From Ophiothrix spiculata (Eukaryota; Echinodermata; Ophiuroidea; Amphilepidida; Ophiotrichidae), in the NCBI GenBank assembly GCA_000969725.1, contig JXSR01S011397.1: a stretch of DNA of 29,797 bases; one strand, given 5' to 3'. The position numbers were made by a program, and so were the translations under genes. The first letter of the stretch is position 1; each line of letters starts with the position of its first letter. The notes under the pieces were generated by a model. The model was not told the DNA's origin and made no database searches. It worked only from the letters and a program-made list of their open reading frames with translations. Below, one piece after another: positions 10,235-19,449 of this stretch.

Positions 10235-10400
10235 TTAGTACCAGTAGTCAGATAAAATGTGATTACATAACGAGTCAATAACATCTGCCTGCAGAGGGGC
10301 AATGCACTGCCTAGATGCAGGCATTACATCACCCCATCAATCAAGCCTTGGGGAAATATGTCATAGCATGTCATATAACGGAAGCAGAAAATACAACCTT
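10235..10400 (-). repeat. Block W, copy 1
   Basis: Homologous, same orientation, to 14397-14583. Shared phrases on the plus strand include CAGAGGGGCAATGCACTGCC (CAGAGAAGCAATACACTGCT in copy 2), ATGCAG, ATCACC, ATATGTC and GTCATATA. On the minus strand a 33-codon open stretch ends at TAA 10237-10235 and reads GDVMPASRQCIAPLQADVID, then SLCNHILSDYWY. An in-frame TGA lies just upstream, so this copy is not an intact exon. It may be a decayed terminal exon. Confidence 0.6.
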
Positions 10401-10556
10401 AAAAGTTTTCGAGAGTAGAATTTTCGTTGTAAGTGTCCACACATAATGCCTTCATTGACAGTAAGACTAAAAATGCAAAAAGAAGCTCATTTGTATTTTT
10501 AGATATTACATTTGATTAACAGTCATTGTATTGTGGTTGAGTTTCCTATCTATATA

Positions 10557-10600
10557 CCGAAATTGAAATAAGGTCCACTAGTCCGAAAAAGAAATAAGGT
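10557..10600 (-). repeat. Two units of the 26-bp repeat, reverse orientation
   Basis: CCGAAATTGAAATAAGGT and CCGAAAAAGAAATAAGGT start 26 bp apart (10557 and 10583). They are the reverse complement of the 26-bp tandem repeat at 29175-29309 (CGGACTAG, then CTTATTTCATTTT). The same unit therefore occurs as a mini-array in two places on opposite strands. Confidence 0.7.
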
Positions 10601-11358
10601 CTTTAGTATTGGTACGTCCTCTAGTAGCCTGAACTTAACACAATATTACGCCCATCATGCAAATTTATTAATAAATAGATTTTACTCTAGATACAATATC
10701 CTATACAAAATCACAATATCCTTACTCACTAGAGTCAGAATGAATGATAAAGCGAAGATTCCTATCCTTACCATTATATTATCAAGATAATCTAACCAAA
10801 GAATACTTTGATCTAACTCATGTAAGACCTGTGGGAAAAATATTTGAATCATGCTTCACGGGTTCACAGGCAGCCATTCCGTAAGCATGTCAAAAAGAAA
10901 ATTGCCATACAACATAAATAACCCTTGAGTTATATAAGTTCAGTATATCTTTTATACAAAGTGGCTTACATAGTACATGAAATAGTTCAATTTGCCCAAT
11001 GGCAAAATCAGGATTCTGTGGAATCATTTTAAAAATTCATGAACTAAGTTCCCTTGGTGAAGATGTATTAACCTCAATGGTAAATATTTCGTTCACTGCT
11101 GTTCCAGTTTATACTGACAAGATGGGCTGATTTCTTAGTTACCATTGAATGCAAAAGATTGAATTCTATTCCTTAAATAAAGCTTGTAAGTATATTTGAT
11201 ACAAATAATGTGACTAAAGAGTTTCACACTGATGCAATTTGCCTCTAGCACTGACTAACATAATTTGTGTTCCATAAACTGCCGTTATTAGTCTATTATG
11301 AACAGGTTTAGGTTTTTATAATACAGGCTCAATTTACTAATTTAAATCTAACTCAAGT
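10601..11358. other. No supported feature
   Basis: AT-rich sequence without a convincing open frame or inverted repeat. CCTTACCATTATATTATC near 10767 weakly recalls the start of block T, but the match is too short to call a third T copy. Confidence 0.4.
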
Positions 11359-11736
11359 TTACGCAATTTTATCCCAGGGAATCTTTTGTCTTTTCGCACA
11401 GGTAAAAATGTCTGTGAAATTTTTGTGAAACTTATTTTTTTCAAGATTTACAATATTTTTCAAAACTTCCTGTAATGTTTTGTTATTGAAGTGAGCCAAA
11501 ATAGGAAAACAATTCATATCTCTGAGGAACATCTGCTTAAAAATATTTGACTTCCTGATTTTTGAACGCGTTTTTCTTGGTTTTGCAATCCGCTCCACGA
11601 CGATATTTAACATATATACTATAACTGCATAATATATATATATTAAAAAGGAAAAAAAAGGATTAGAGCTCTTTCCAATTTTGTTATTCCAAACATAAAG
11701 ATGATATGAAAAGATCCAACTCATCGATTCAAACAT
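11359..11736 (-). other. Unrecognised 125-codon open frame with one hydrophobic segment
   Basis: The frame runs from ATG 11736-11734 to the stop at 11361-11359. Around residues 27-45 it has a hydrophobic stretch (FFSFLIYIYYAVIVYML), followed by a basic region (KPRKTRSKIRKS) and a lysine- and asparagine-rich tail with two cysteines. That would suit a small membrane protein, but I recognise no family. Part of the hydrophobic stretch comes from an (AT)n run at about 11631-11645. The first third lies inside block X copy 1, and the frame is not kept in copy 2 at 23.2 kb. A chance frame in AT-rich DNA is the simpler reading. Confidence 0.15.
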
Positions 11737-12860
11737 CCTCGTTCATTTTACATTGATCAAGTGATATAAAAGTTATCACATATGCCATTGATTTAATTGA
11801 AACATCTGTAAAAGTCAGTTTCCCAATCATGTAATCAAATCATGAGTATCATATTGTACTGTTTCCTTTTATCAGTAATGTATTATTTCAAATCTCCTAA
11901 AGAATGAGTTCTTACATTTATGTTTGGAACTATAAGGAAATAGGTGCTCCCCCTCACTCTTGCCTCTTATTTCAATGACTGCAGATCATGTTTCAGGATC
12001 GGTTAATTATTTGCCATGCATGTATTATTGTTTGCGTTATAGTGACATGTTGAATGTATTTTTATCGCAGTTGTATCTTTAAATAACTCGAATATCTCCA
12101 AGTAGCAACAATGTGTTGTTAATATGTATTACGTCTTAGGTACTAAGTAAATGCAAATCGTCTCTTTTTCATCTGCTGTAACATAATCTATTTCCGATTT
12201 TCATCATTTTTGTAATTCAAAACTCTGTATGAAATAGTGAAATTATTGTATTATAAAACATTTGTTTATTATGCTTACAACATGAGCAATCTTTCAAAAA
12301 GAATGTCACCTGATACTATCAGACTCAAATTTCTGTTTACATCGCGGAAACATACAACAACATTATGGTTCTTAAATTCAAATAAGATTGTCAGTAATCA
12401 GTTTTTCAAATATCGCTTGCCTCTTTCGATAAGTATGATTGAAATTCATTAAAGCTTTGTGTTTTTTTCTTAGAAACTTTCTTTATTGTATTCTATTGTT
12501 TACTTGTTATTCATCATCGTATTGTTTGCTTTTTAATTTAAAATCTAAAATCAAATTTTTAACAAAACTAAAAAAGACAATGGAAATGTGTTTAGTTTTA
12601 AAATATCACTAAAACAACGGTGTAATTCTGTTTGACATGTTCTGTTTATTCTTTGATACTAATGCTTCTAGAATATGTAGAGAAGAGTCGTGAAATCGAA
12701 TTAAAGAACCATTATGTATTGGTATTATTAGTGATGCGATCTTTTAAAACAGTGTGTTTATGTATTTACAAATCCTTTAGAGATATGTAATTCAAATAAT
12801 GAAAAAGTTTTCCAGTATAACAAGTATAAAATCGGCAACATAAAAGGGTACTTTCAGCAT
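11660..12860 (+). repeat. Block X, copy 1
   Basis: About 1.2 kb aligns in order with 23160-24820. Shared anchors include AACTCATCGAT, CATCCTCGTTCATTT/CATCCTTGTTCATTT, TTCAGGATCGGTTAATTATT, TGCGTTATAGT, CATTTCTGTTTACAT, GTTATTCATCATC and AACGGTGTAA. The best-kept part, 11985-12060, is also at 29490-29560. The blocks share no open frame, and stops are frequent in all frames. This copy lacks the MITEs found in copies 2 and 3 and so shows their pre-insertion state. Confidence 0.85.
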
Positions 12861-14074
12861 GTTCAGAGCATCCAAGTGTAAATTATCATACTTTTGTCAA
12901 ATAGCTACAATAAAATGAACCAGTTTTTGGCAGACATTCAAATGTTCTCATTAACTGGCAATTTTCTCCCAAAAGGCTAATTGAAGCCCTAATAGTTTCT
13001 TTAATATCCTAAACGGTAAACGCTATATTAGCAATGCAATGTGGTTAGAATCTTAACTAACAATAGATTTCATAAGAGTATTTCAATATCACCAAAGCTT
13101 CTGAAAATATCACTAGATATTTTACTGTCTGACAGTAAAAACTGATATTTCGCATTAATGACGTCAATGAGACCTTCAAAATAGAAAGCTCTATTTCTAA
13201 AACGTGACCTCAGTAAAAGAAACTTTTTTGTAAAAGAATATAGCTTATCAATTCACTTCTATGTATATAGTTGGTGTGTATGAGTTATGTATGCATCTAT
13301 CTGCCTTTGACATCTGCAGTGACAATTTATCTATGGCGGGGTCATAAAGGCTATTTACTCTTTAGGCTATTTACTACTTGAGACTTTTCTTTCGTAATTT
13401 TTCGGCCAGTCCCTCCCGGAGCTAGTCCCCCCACCTTCTAAAGCATGTTAAGACAATTTGTAAAGTCATCTCAACAAGATATCCATTGAGACTAGAAAGT
13501 CAAATGTTGTACGTATAACAGATAGTGCATCGCGTTTGTATATGGCAACAACACCTTCGTGTTATTTATATTTGTACGTTAGCATGGTTAGTGAAAGTGA
13601 CAAGTAAGAATACTAGTACATACAAGTTCTAAAATCTAAATAATTATATAATTTAATAATTAAGTAGCTCGCACTGAAGACGATTGCAAATCATGTTATT
13701 GAAAAAGACATACGATTGAGTTCATAATCATATTTATGAATTACATCAATGAAAGAAATATGCGAAGTAAGGGCTAAGAGTAAAATTGTACACCATTTGT
13801 TGCCAAGTTGCATTGGCCAGCATGGTGTTTTTATATTCCTTTAAATTTTTGGTTGATCAATTGGGAATGTCAAGTAGATGGCAGATCGAGAAAAAATATG
13901 GTGCCATTGATCGTTTTAAAAAGATAGCTGGAGATGAAATTACATGGGGTTAAAATCTAAGAAAACATTTTCATCGCCGGGAATTTTTTGGTTTTATAAC
14001 ATCGAACTCATTAAAAAGTTAAAAGTTACGTTAATTAAAACGCTCGAGATTTCAAGTTATTGTCAATTAAAAGG
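12861..14074. other. No supported gene
   Basis: AT-rich sequence. A TGACGTCA (CRE-like) octamer lies near 13158. GGCTATTTACT is repeated at about 13348 and 13363. A short pyrimidine-rich, GC-richer stretch lies at about 13405-13440. I saw no transposon ends or long inverted repeats. Confidence 0.4.
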
Positions 14075-14171
14075 ATGACGTCATAAAAAGGGAGGGGTCA
14101 CCAACCATCTTATCATATATGACATGACGTCATAGCGCGCTTAGATGGTTGGTGACCCCCCTCCCTTTTTT
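14075..14171. mobile_element. Long stem-loop with two CRE palindromes
   Basis: The left arm 14085-14110 pairs with the right arm 14143-14171 over about 26 bp (GGTCACCAACCATCT against AGATGGTTGGTGACC, then G-rich against C-rich), the only break being two extra C's on the right. The loop is 32 nt. The 10-bp palindrome ATGACGTCAT, containing the CREB/ATF octamer, occurs just outside the stem at 14075-14084 and again in the loop at 14124-14133. The shape fits a tiny MITE or a transcribed hairpin. No target duplication is evident. Confidence 0.75.
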
Positions 14172-14396
14172 ATTTGCTGAATTTGAAAGTTTGACTATTA
14201 CCTATTAACTTGGAAAAAAATTAAAAAAAAAACTCAAGTAGGAACTTATTACCGAGATATAGGCTTGTGCTTTATGTCTTCCGTTCTCTGACTACCAACC
14301 TGGAAAAGGTAATCTGTTGTTGCTGGTTTTTAGAACAAATGCAGAACTAAATAGTGAATTATCGAAATAGTAATATTTGGTCTTCTTCAATCTGTG

Positions 14397-14583
14397 TTAA
14401 GGTGTCTCCTGTTGATAGTCGGACACAATGTTGCTACAGGTGTAGTCGATAACGGCGTCCAGAGAAGCAATACACTGCTTGGATGCAGACAATTTAATAT
14501 CACCACAGCCAAACCCTTGGATAATATGTCTCCAATACGTCATATACCGGAAAGTAGCATGGAAGTAGAGCAAGTTTATTATT
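14397..14583 (-). repeat. Block W, copy 2, with an open minus frame
   Basis: The minus strand is open for about 62 codons, ending at TAA 14399-14397. It contains RYMTYWRHIIQGFGC, then GDIKLSASKQCIASLDAVID, then YTCSNIVSDYQQETP. Against copy 1 the frame GD(I/V)...Q-C-I-A...VID...C...SDY is kept. Both length differences inside it are 3 nt, and by my hand count differences fall about 11:5:3 at codon positions 3:1:2. That pattern hints at former coding constraint. I recognise no family, and no supported partner exons are seen. The plus frame 14394-14594 covers the same DNA and is less well kept. Confidence 0.45.
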
Positions 14584-14910
14584 GGTTTTTGTAATATTCC
14601 TTACTGTCCACCGAAAGAAAAATGTGAAAAGAGGACTTCTGCATGTAATTGTTTTGAAACTTAAAATGTGCATTGATTTTGATTATGACCTCTACATGGT
14701 AATTAAACTTTTTAAAAAAGAAGTAGAAAACATTGACTGACTTTGTTTGAATCTTAACACTCATCAAGCTCATTGGTAAACAAAAAACCAAAACATTATG
14801 TTTACCACATGATAGAAAATAAGTATCATTAGGCTTTCACATAGTACATGATGTATGTTAGTGCATGGAAGAAAACATAATAAAATACAATATATAAAAG
14901 CTGAGACACT

Positions 14911-15140
14911 AAGCCTTACCCATTACATAGTCAATCAATTTTAATTCGAGACTTTTAAGAAGAAAATAAATATTGAATCAGACCTTTCTTTCGCTGGCAT
15001 TTCTGCAATACGCAAAATATGATAAAGGCATGAAAAAGAAGAGGCGAACACTTAAGATTGCCAGGCGAATACTTAAGATTGCCAGAACGTAATTTAATAC
15101 TAGACGTTTATTTTTTATGTGTTCCGTGCAATGTGTGATT
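14911..15140 (+). repeat. Block T, copy 1
   Basis: Aligns with 25991-26180: AGCCTTACC, AAATAAATATT, CGCTGGCATTTCTGCA/CGCTGACATTTCTGCA, GATAAAG, AACGTAA and CCGTGCAAT. Unlike copy 2 it contains a 21-bp tandem duplication (AGGCGAA, ACTTAAGATTGCC) at about 15042-15083. On the minus strand both copies keep a pyrimidine-rich tract, then CAG and AAATG, and further on GTAAGG, an arrangement resembling a 3' and 5' splice site around a small exon (83 nt here, 61 nt in copy 2). Confidence 0.7.
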
Positions 15141-15509
15141 GGCCGAAACTAAAAATCTGTTGGATTTGAATCCCCGATCCAATGCTCATCAGGATCAGCG
15201 ATCAAGATCGTGCAGGCGTACCTTTTGGCAGCAATTCGTTCGAAAGTATCTTTCGTCAAATCATGGATGACGTATAACTTGGTTTATTTCTTGATCATTG
15301 TTTTAGATAATTTCTTTATTAGGATTTGTATCTACAAAAGGTTTTGAGGATTATTCCTTGATTAAAATGTACATCTACAAAAAGTTTTGACGATGCTCAT
15401 GAGATATGTTTTTTACTCCCAGTTAATTGCTTTATAGACCAACGCTGTAATAAAATGTATGGACGGCTTGATAGATACATTGTGAAATATCGGATACGAT
15501 TTTTAGTCA

Positions 15510-15670
15510 CTTGAGACAGACTTTCAACAAAATGTGTGTCTGCTCGCTGACAAGTTTATTTGGTGCTGTAATTGTTACCAGCACTCATGTTGTTTACAAA
15601 CATCCCAGAGCGTCGGATATGGGACTACGTTAATGCAGAATGTTATGTCTGGAAATCCAAATGCAATATT
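15510..15670 (+). repeat. Block Z, copy 1 (without the inserted element)
   Basis: ACTTGAGACAGACTTTCAAC followed by AAAATG (about 15511-15536) recurs at 19638-19663. CAGAATGTTATGTCTGGAAA (about 15636) recurs as CAGAATGTCGTGTCTGGAAA near 20203. In the second copy the two halves are split by the 430-bp inverted-repeat element at 19741-20170; here they are contiguous. The plus frame 15534-15719 is not kept in the other copy. Confidence 0.7.
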
Positions 15671-16109
15671 GAAAGACAAAATTGATGTACTTCTACTTTT
15701 TAACCGGGGAACACCGTGACGGAGGAAAACATGTAATTATCACTGGCAATTTCCTCTGGAGGTTATAGCAGAAAACCCTATGACGCTTTATCATTAATAG
15801 AGTTTCAGCATAAAATTCCTTCGTGAAAGCGCTTTTCTGCCGTTGGGCCCCCTTGACCACTTACGAGCATGTAGCAGACCTTGACACTCAAGTGTTAAAT
15901 ACCAAAGAAGTAACACCCCGAAACATAAATTAAAGCCAAACTTATTCACCGAGTTGCCTAGCTTTGCCTTTCTTCTCTATAAGAAGCTCTCTTCTTTAAT
16001 ATCTAAAACAAGGTATATAGGACAACTGATCAAGATAAAGACCTGTATCTTAAACATTTCCATTCAATTTATCACCTTGTCTGTCGCATTTCCACATCTA
16101 AAGAGCCTG

Positions 16110-16351
16110 CACTCTTAAAAAGAAAGGATCAAATTGATCCCATAAAGTATCAAATATGAGCTTATCCTTTTTGGGATCAAATTTGATCCTTTTTTGGGAT
16201 CAAATTTGATCCTTTTCGGATCAAATACACTCCTTTTTGATCCAAAAAGGATCAAATTTGATCCCAAAAAGGATCAAATTTGATCCCAAAAAGGATAAGC
16301 TCATATTTGATACTTTATGGGATCAAATTTGATCCTTTCGTTATAAGAGTG
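16110..16351. mobile_element. 242-bp foldback built from repeated GATC palindromes
   Basis: The arms 16110-16216 and 16244-16351 are nearly perfect inverted copies with a 27-nt centre. The ends are CACTCTTA and TAAGAGTG. The 16-bp perfect palindrome GGATCAAATTTGATCC occurs at 16174, 16197, 16249, 16271 and 16320, plus a 15-bp version lacking one T at 16126. Each arm therefore contains self-complementary modules as well as pairing with the other arm. No transposase and no clear target duplication are present. The matching place in block Y copy 2 (about 28150) lacks it, which supports insertion as a MITE-like unit. Confidence 0.92.
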
Positions 16352-16689
16352 ATGAGGATACCATTTTACAGACGTATAGATTTGGTAATGTTGAAGATTT
16401 CGTGGGTTGCAATAATGACTTTCTTAGTCTTCCTCTATTTCATTTTGTCTATCTCTCTACCTCTTTTATTATGTCAAGAGTTGAAAACGAACAACGTGGT
16501 CAGAAGGTCCCTCCGCGAGTATTTGGTTATTCGAAAATGAAATGATTTTAAGTGAAATAGAGACAACAAAAAGCATTTATCTATCATAATCGTAGAATAT
16601 GTCAACTATGTGTGATAAATATTTTATTCTTTTGGATAACAAATACAATGTACTTTCTGGAACCTATACTTTAAGCGTAAGTTGCATTT

Positions 16690-17160
16690 TCTTATGACCG
16701 GTCTTCTATATATATACATACAAAAAGAGGGATGCTTGCAAGAGGTTTTTGTAAAGCTCAGATGTTTTATTCTGCCATAAAGTCAAAATGTTGATTACAA
16801 TGCAAGTTGCTAATTCTAAAACTATTCTACTGGTATCTTGATGTTACTGCTTAACGCTACATGATATTAACCTGTTAGCCCCAAAATCAATCTAAACCTT
16901 ATTCGGATTGTGCTTAAATTATATACACACATGTAGTTTTGACCATTGCGCAAAGGCATGAAATAACTGAGATATTTCCCATGACCAAAGAAACAAGTAT
17001 CACCTTAGTCAAATATTACCAACTTAAAAGGAACCGAAAGTTGTTTTTATTTTATATTAATTTAGGTTACTTGAAAGCTTATTACATAACGTGTTACTTA
17101 TTAATTTAGACTCATCATGACTAAGCAATTTCATATAATTCAAAAGACGACTTGAAACCT
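16690..17160 (+). repeat. Repeat R, copy 1 (inverted partner at 22.60-23.09 kb)
   Basis: Roughly 470 bp matches the reverse complement of 22600-23090. Shared anchors include TTATGACCGG, AGAGGGATGC, AGAGGTTTTTGTAAAGCTCA, CTTGATGTTACTGCTTAACG, TAACCTGTT, CACCTTA, GGAACCGAA and TTACATAA. It interrupts block Y relative to copy 2. No open frame is shared. It may be an interspersed repeat or the ends of a larger, decayed unit. Confidence 0.8.
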
Positions 17161-17320
17161 TTTATATATCTTAACATGGAAATCTTATGATACAACTTTT
17201 TATACAATTTCAATATCAAATCGGTTACTTACAAAATATCTACATTTGCCCGTGTGACATTCTGATAAAAGCGCCAAATTTGATGAAAAATATGGATTAT
17301 ATATTTGTTTTAGGGAAAAT

Positions 17321-18197
17321 TTTACACTAAATATCAATACGACGATCCCGGGACGACGATAAAATGTAAAAAAACAATAAAGAATACAATCTAAAGTAGA
17401 ATGATATTTTTTTCCAAAAAACTCCAACAGTCCCAACTCTAGATGAACAACTAAGACATTCTTTTCGGATAATATTGTCAAGTAAATTCAAAATAAAAAA
17501 AGGAAATCTAGTTATTTAAGCTGGTGAACTACTAAACGTACTTCTGTGAATTACTAAACGTCTTTCTATGACCGAAAATGCCTTTAAGGTTTTAAATAAA
17601 GATTTTGATGTAGTATTTTTTTTAGACATGAAAGGTCCTTCACTTGTTATTACTAAGCTGGTAAGTTGGAATAACATGTAACTCAATCAACTTTCTTACA
17701 TATCTCATATCACCACTGGCAAGTTTCAATAAATAACGTAGCAGTATAGGATAACATCCCATGTTACATTTGCTTTACCAGTATGTAACAGGGATCACAC
17801 CAATTTCATCTATAAATGCATGGTACATAATTGACATAAACTTATTGTTTGTAGTGGTGCTTTGTCAAACATCACCGCATAGAGCCAAAAGTACGCCTAA
17901 CGTACGAAACCCTTGTCTAATCGGTTGCAACCCCAAGGTTTTTCCCCGCAGCATAAAAACGCAAAAGCAACCGACTCTAGACATTTGGGTAATCTCTTTT
18001 ACATCATTTGCGGTAATTTTGATGAAAAAATTAGGGGGGTACCACCTAAGGTCGGTTAGGGTAGGCCATCAAAGTTGGGGTGTAGGGGGGGGGGGGTCGG
18101 CTAAGCTCCGGAAAAATTTAAGTCGCCATTTTGAAAAATACATACTTGCTATGATCTGCACTCTCGTGTAGATTGCCCCTTTGTCGTCTGCTTCGAT
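17321..18197. other. No supported gene; small tandem pair and a G12 run
   Basis: A 22-bp near-tandem pair (GTGAATTACTAAACGT type) lies at about 17524-17566. A 12-G run is at 18085-18096 inside the 136-codon plus frame 17761-18171. That frame reads through the homopolymer as a glycine run and shows no domain, so I treat it as chance. The minus frame 17200-17481 is likewise unremarkable. Confidence 0.45.
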
Positions 18198-18455
18198 TCA
18201 CACTTTTGTAGCTTTGCAGTTTTGCCGTTTCATGTCGCTTTGAAAAATGAATTTATTTCAACTGGTAAGATCTTGTCCTGTGACAATTTTGCTGATATCG
18301 ATTACCACAGCGACACGTAGCTTTGCCGCAACGATAACGGGAAGCGACAAGATTTTTCAAAAAACATACGTCATACAGCGACAGAGCTACAAAACTACAC
18401 GAGTAAAGGGTGTAAATCTGAAAAGCGACAAATCTGCAAAGCTACAAAAGTGTGA
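18198..18455. mobile_element. Inverted repeat with AGCTACAAA-type short repeats
   Basis: TCACACTTTTGTAGCTTTGC (from 18198, arm to 18219) is perfectly complementary to 18434-18455, 22 bp in all. Pairing continues inward imperfectly through TGTCGCTTT/AAAGCGACA. Inside and just beyond the right arm, short units such as AGCTACAAA, AGCTGCAAA and AGCGACA recur, especially over 18380-18505. This could be an old MITE whose right end was amplified. The plus frame 18247-18507 is a by-product of these repeats. Confidence 0.65.
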
Positions 18456-18614
18456 AAAGAAGCAAGCGACAGAGCTGCAAAGCTACAAAGCTGCAAAGCG
18501 AAAATAAGTATGAAAGCAGCATTAGGCTGCGCATTGATGATGCTTTGAAGATTCACTGGTAATGCTTTACTGATGTATCGCGAAAGCAGAAAGCATCGGG
18601 AGCATAGTGGCAAC

Positions 18615-18941
18615 CAAGCCCGTAGCCAGGGGTGGGGGGGGGGGTGCGGTGGGGGCGTCGCACCCCCTCCTCCCAAATTTGACAATGTACAAAAACGGTC
18701 CACAAAAATCCCTAAATGTCCACCAAAAGAACACATAAAGGACAAAAAATGTAAATGTAGGTCGTTTCTTTTGATAAAATACTGCACAAAAGGCTTGAAT
18801 TTTTTTTTTTAGCTTGTCACTTTGTCAAAACCACTAAAACTTGTTTACGGCAGACCGAAACGAAATTTTTTCCTCCAAAAGGTCCACTTTTTATAAATCC
18901 GCACCCCCTCTCCCCTTGAAAAATTCCTGGCTACGGGCCTG
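18615..18941. mobile_element. hAT-like MITE, 327 bp, 8-bp target duplication
   Basis: Terminal inverted repeats CAAGCCCGTAGCCAGG (18615-18630) and its near complement CCTGGCTACGGGCCTG (18926-18941) are flanked by the exact 8-bp direct repeat GTGGCAAC at 18607-18614 and 18942-18949. An 8-bp duplication with ends beginning CA(R)G is characteristic of hAT elements. The interior has a G-run (about 18632-18643), a C-rich stretch and no transposase. I associate GGCCCGTAGCCAGG-type ends with widespread marine invertebrate repeats, from memory. Confidence 0.9.
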
Positions 18942-19239
18942 GTGGCAACCAGGCCATTAGTGACATTTGCTGCAGGATCCGAAGAAATTACTAACAAAGT
19001 TGGGTAAGAAATAGTAAAAAGACACACAATCAGAATGTGTCTTAAAAGCCTCAAAATAAAACGTAATATAAAGGAGCTAGATCTGGTAATGGGTTTAACG
19101 TATGTGACAAGAATCATTGATCATCAAATCCGGAAAACGATATCATTAAAAGAAATGGTAGCGAAGAATTCTTGATAGGTAGGTACAGTTTAGAAAGGCA
19201 TAAAGTACATAACACGGATTGAACACGTATATCGTTGTG

Positions 19240-19449
19240 ATAATGACGGTTGTAGTTTTACAAGCATTTTGTGTAGTATTTCATCCACACACAAAAAAAC
19301 CGACCTTTTTAGCAGATAGTTTGGTTCTTTTGGTGCTTCTCTTTGTGTACCTTTCGGCGATTCTTGTGGACATTTTTGGTACATTGCCAATTTTTGTGGG
19401 GGTGGGGGGGGATGCGACGCCCCTGGCGCACCCCCTGGATACGGGCTTG
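19240..19449 (-). mobile_element. Truncated second copy of the hAT-like MITE
   Basis: On the minus strand from 19449: CAAGCCCGTATCCAGG, then GGCGTCGCA, CAATGTACCAAAA, GTCCACAAGAATC and AGTATTTCATC follow the order of the element at 18615-18941 in the opposite orientation. Similarity fades before the other terminal repeat, near 19240, so this copy is truncated or badly decayed. The paired open frames at 19219-19515 and 19190-19522 merely read through it. Confidence 0.8.

Larger units (their letters stand above)
15990..17320 (+). repeat. Block Y, copy 1 (interrupted twice)
   Basis: Aligns with 28040-28460: TATAGGACAACTG, CAAGATAAAGAC, TTCAATTTATC, TTATTATGTCAAGAG, CGTGGTCAGAA, TGAAATAGAGA, TATCTATCAT and CAAATTTGAT. 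Relative to copy 2 it carries two extra segments: the GATC-palindrome foldback with a short flank (about 16100-16398) and repeat R (about 16690-17160). A plus frame at 16280-16540 has a hydrophobic stretch (WVAIMTFLVFLYFILSIS) but begins inside the foldback element and is not kept in copy 2. Confidence 0.75.

Noticed and set aside
11631-11645. (AT)n run as a TATA-type promoter
   Set aside because: A simple AT dinucleotide tract in AT-rich DNA, with no downstream gene, is not evidence of a promoter.
16280-16540. Plus frame with a hydrophobic stretch and basic tail, considered as the last exon of a membrane receptor
   Set aside because: It starts inside the GATC foldback, and the hydrophobic part is not preserved in block Y copy 2 (stops and shifts near 28150-28270).
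17761-18171. 136-codon plus frame as a gene
   Set aside because: It reads through a 12-G homopolymer, has no recognisable domain, and looks like a chance frame in mixed intergenic sequence.
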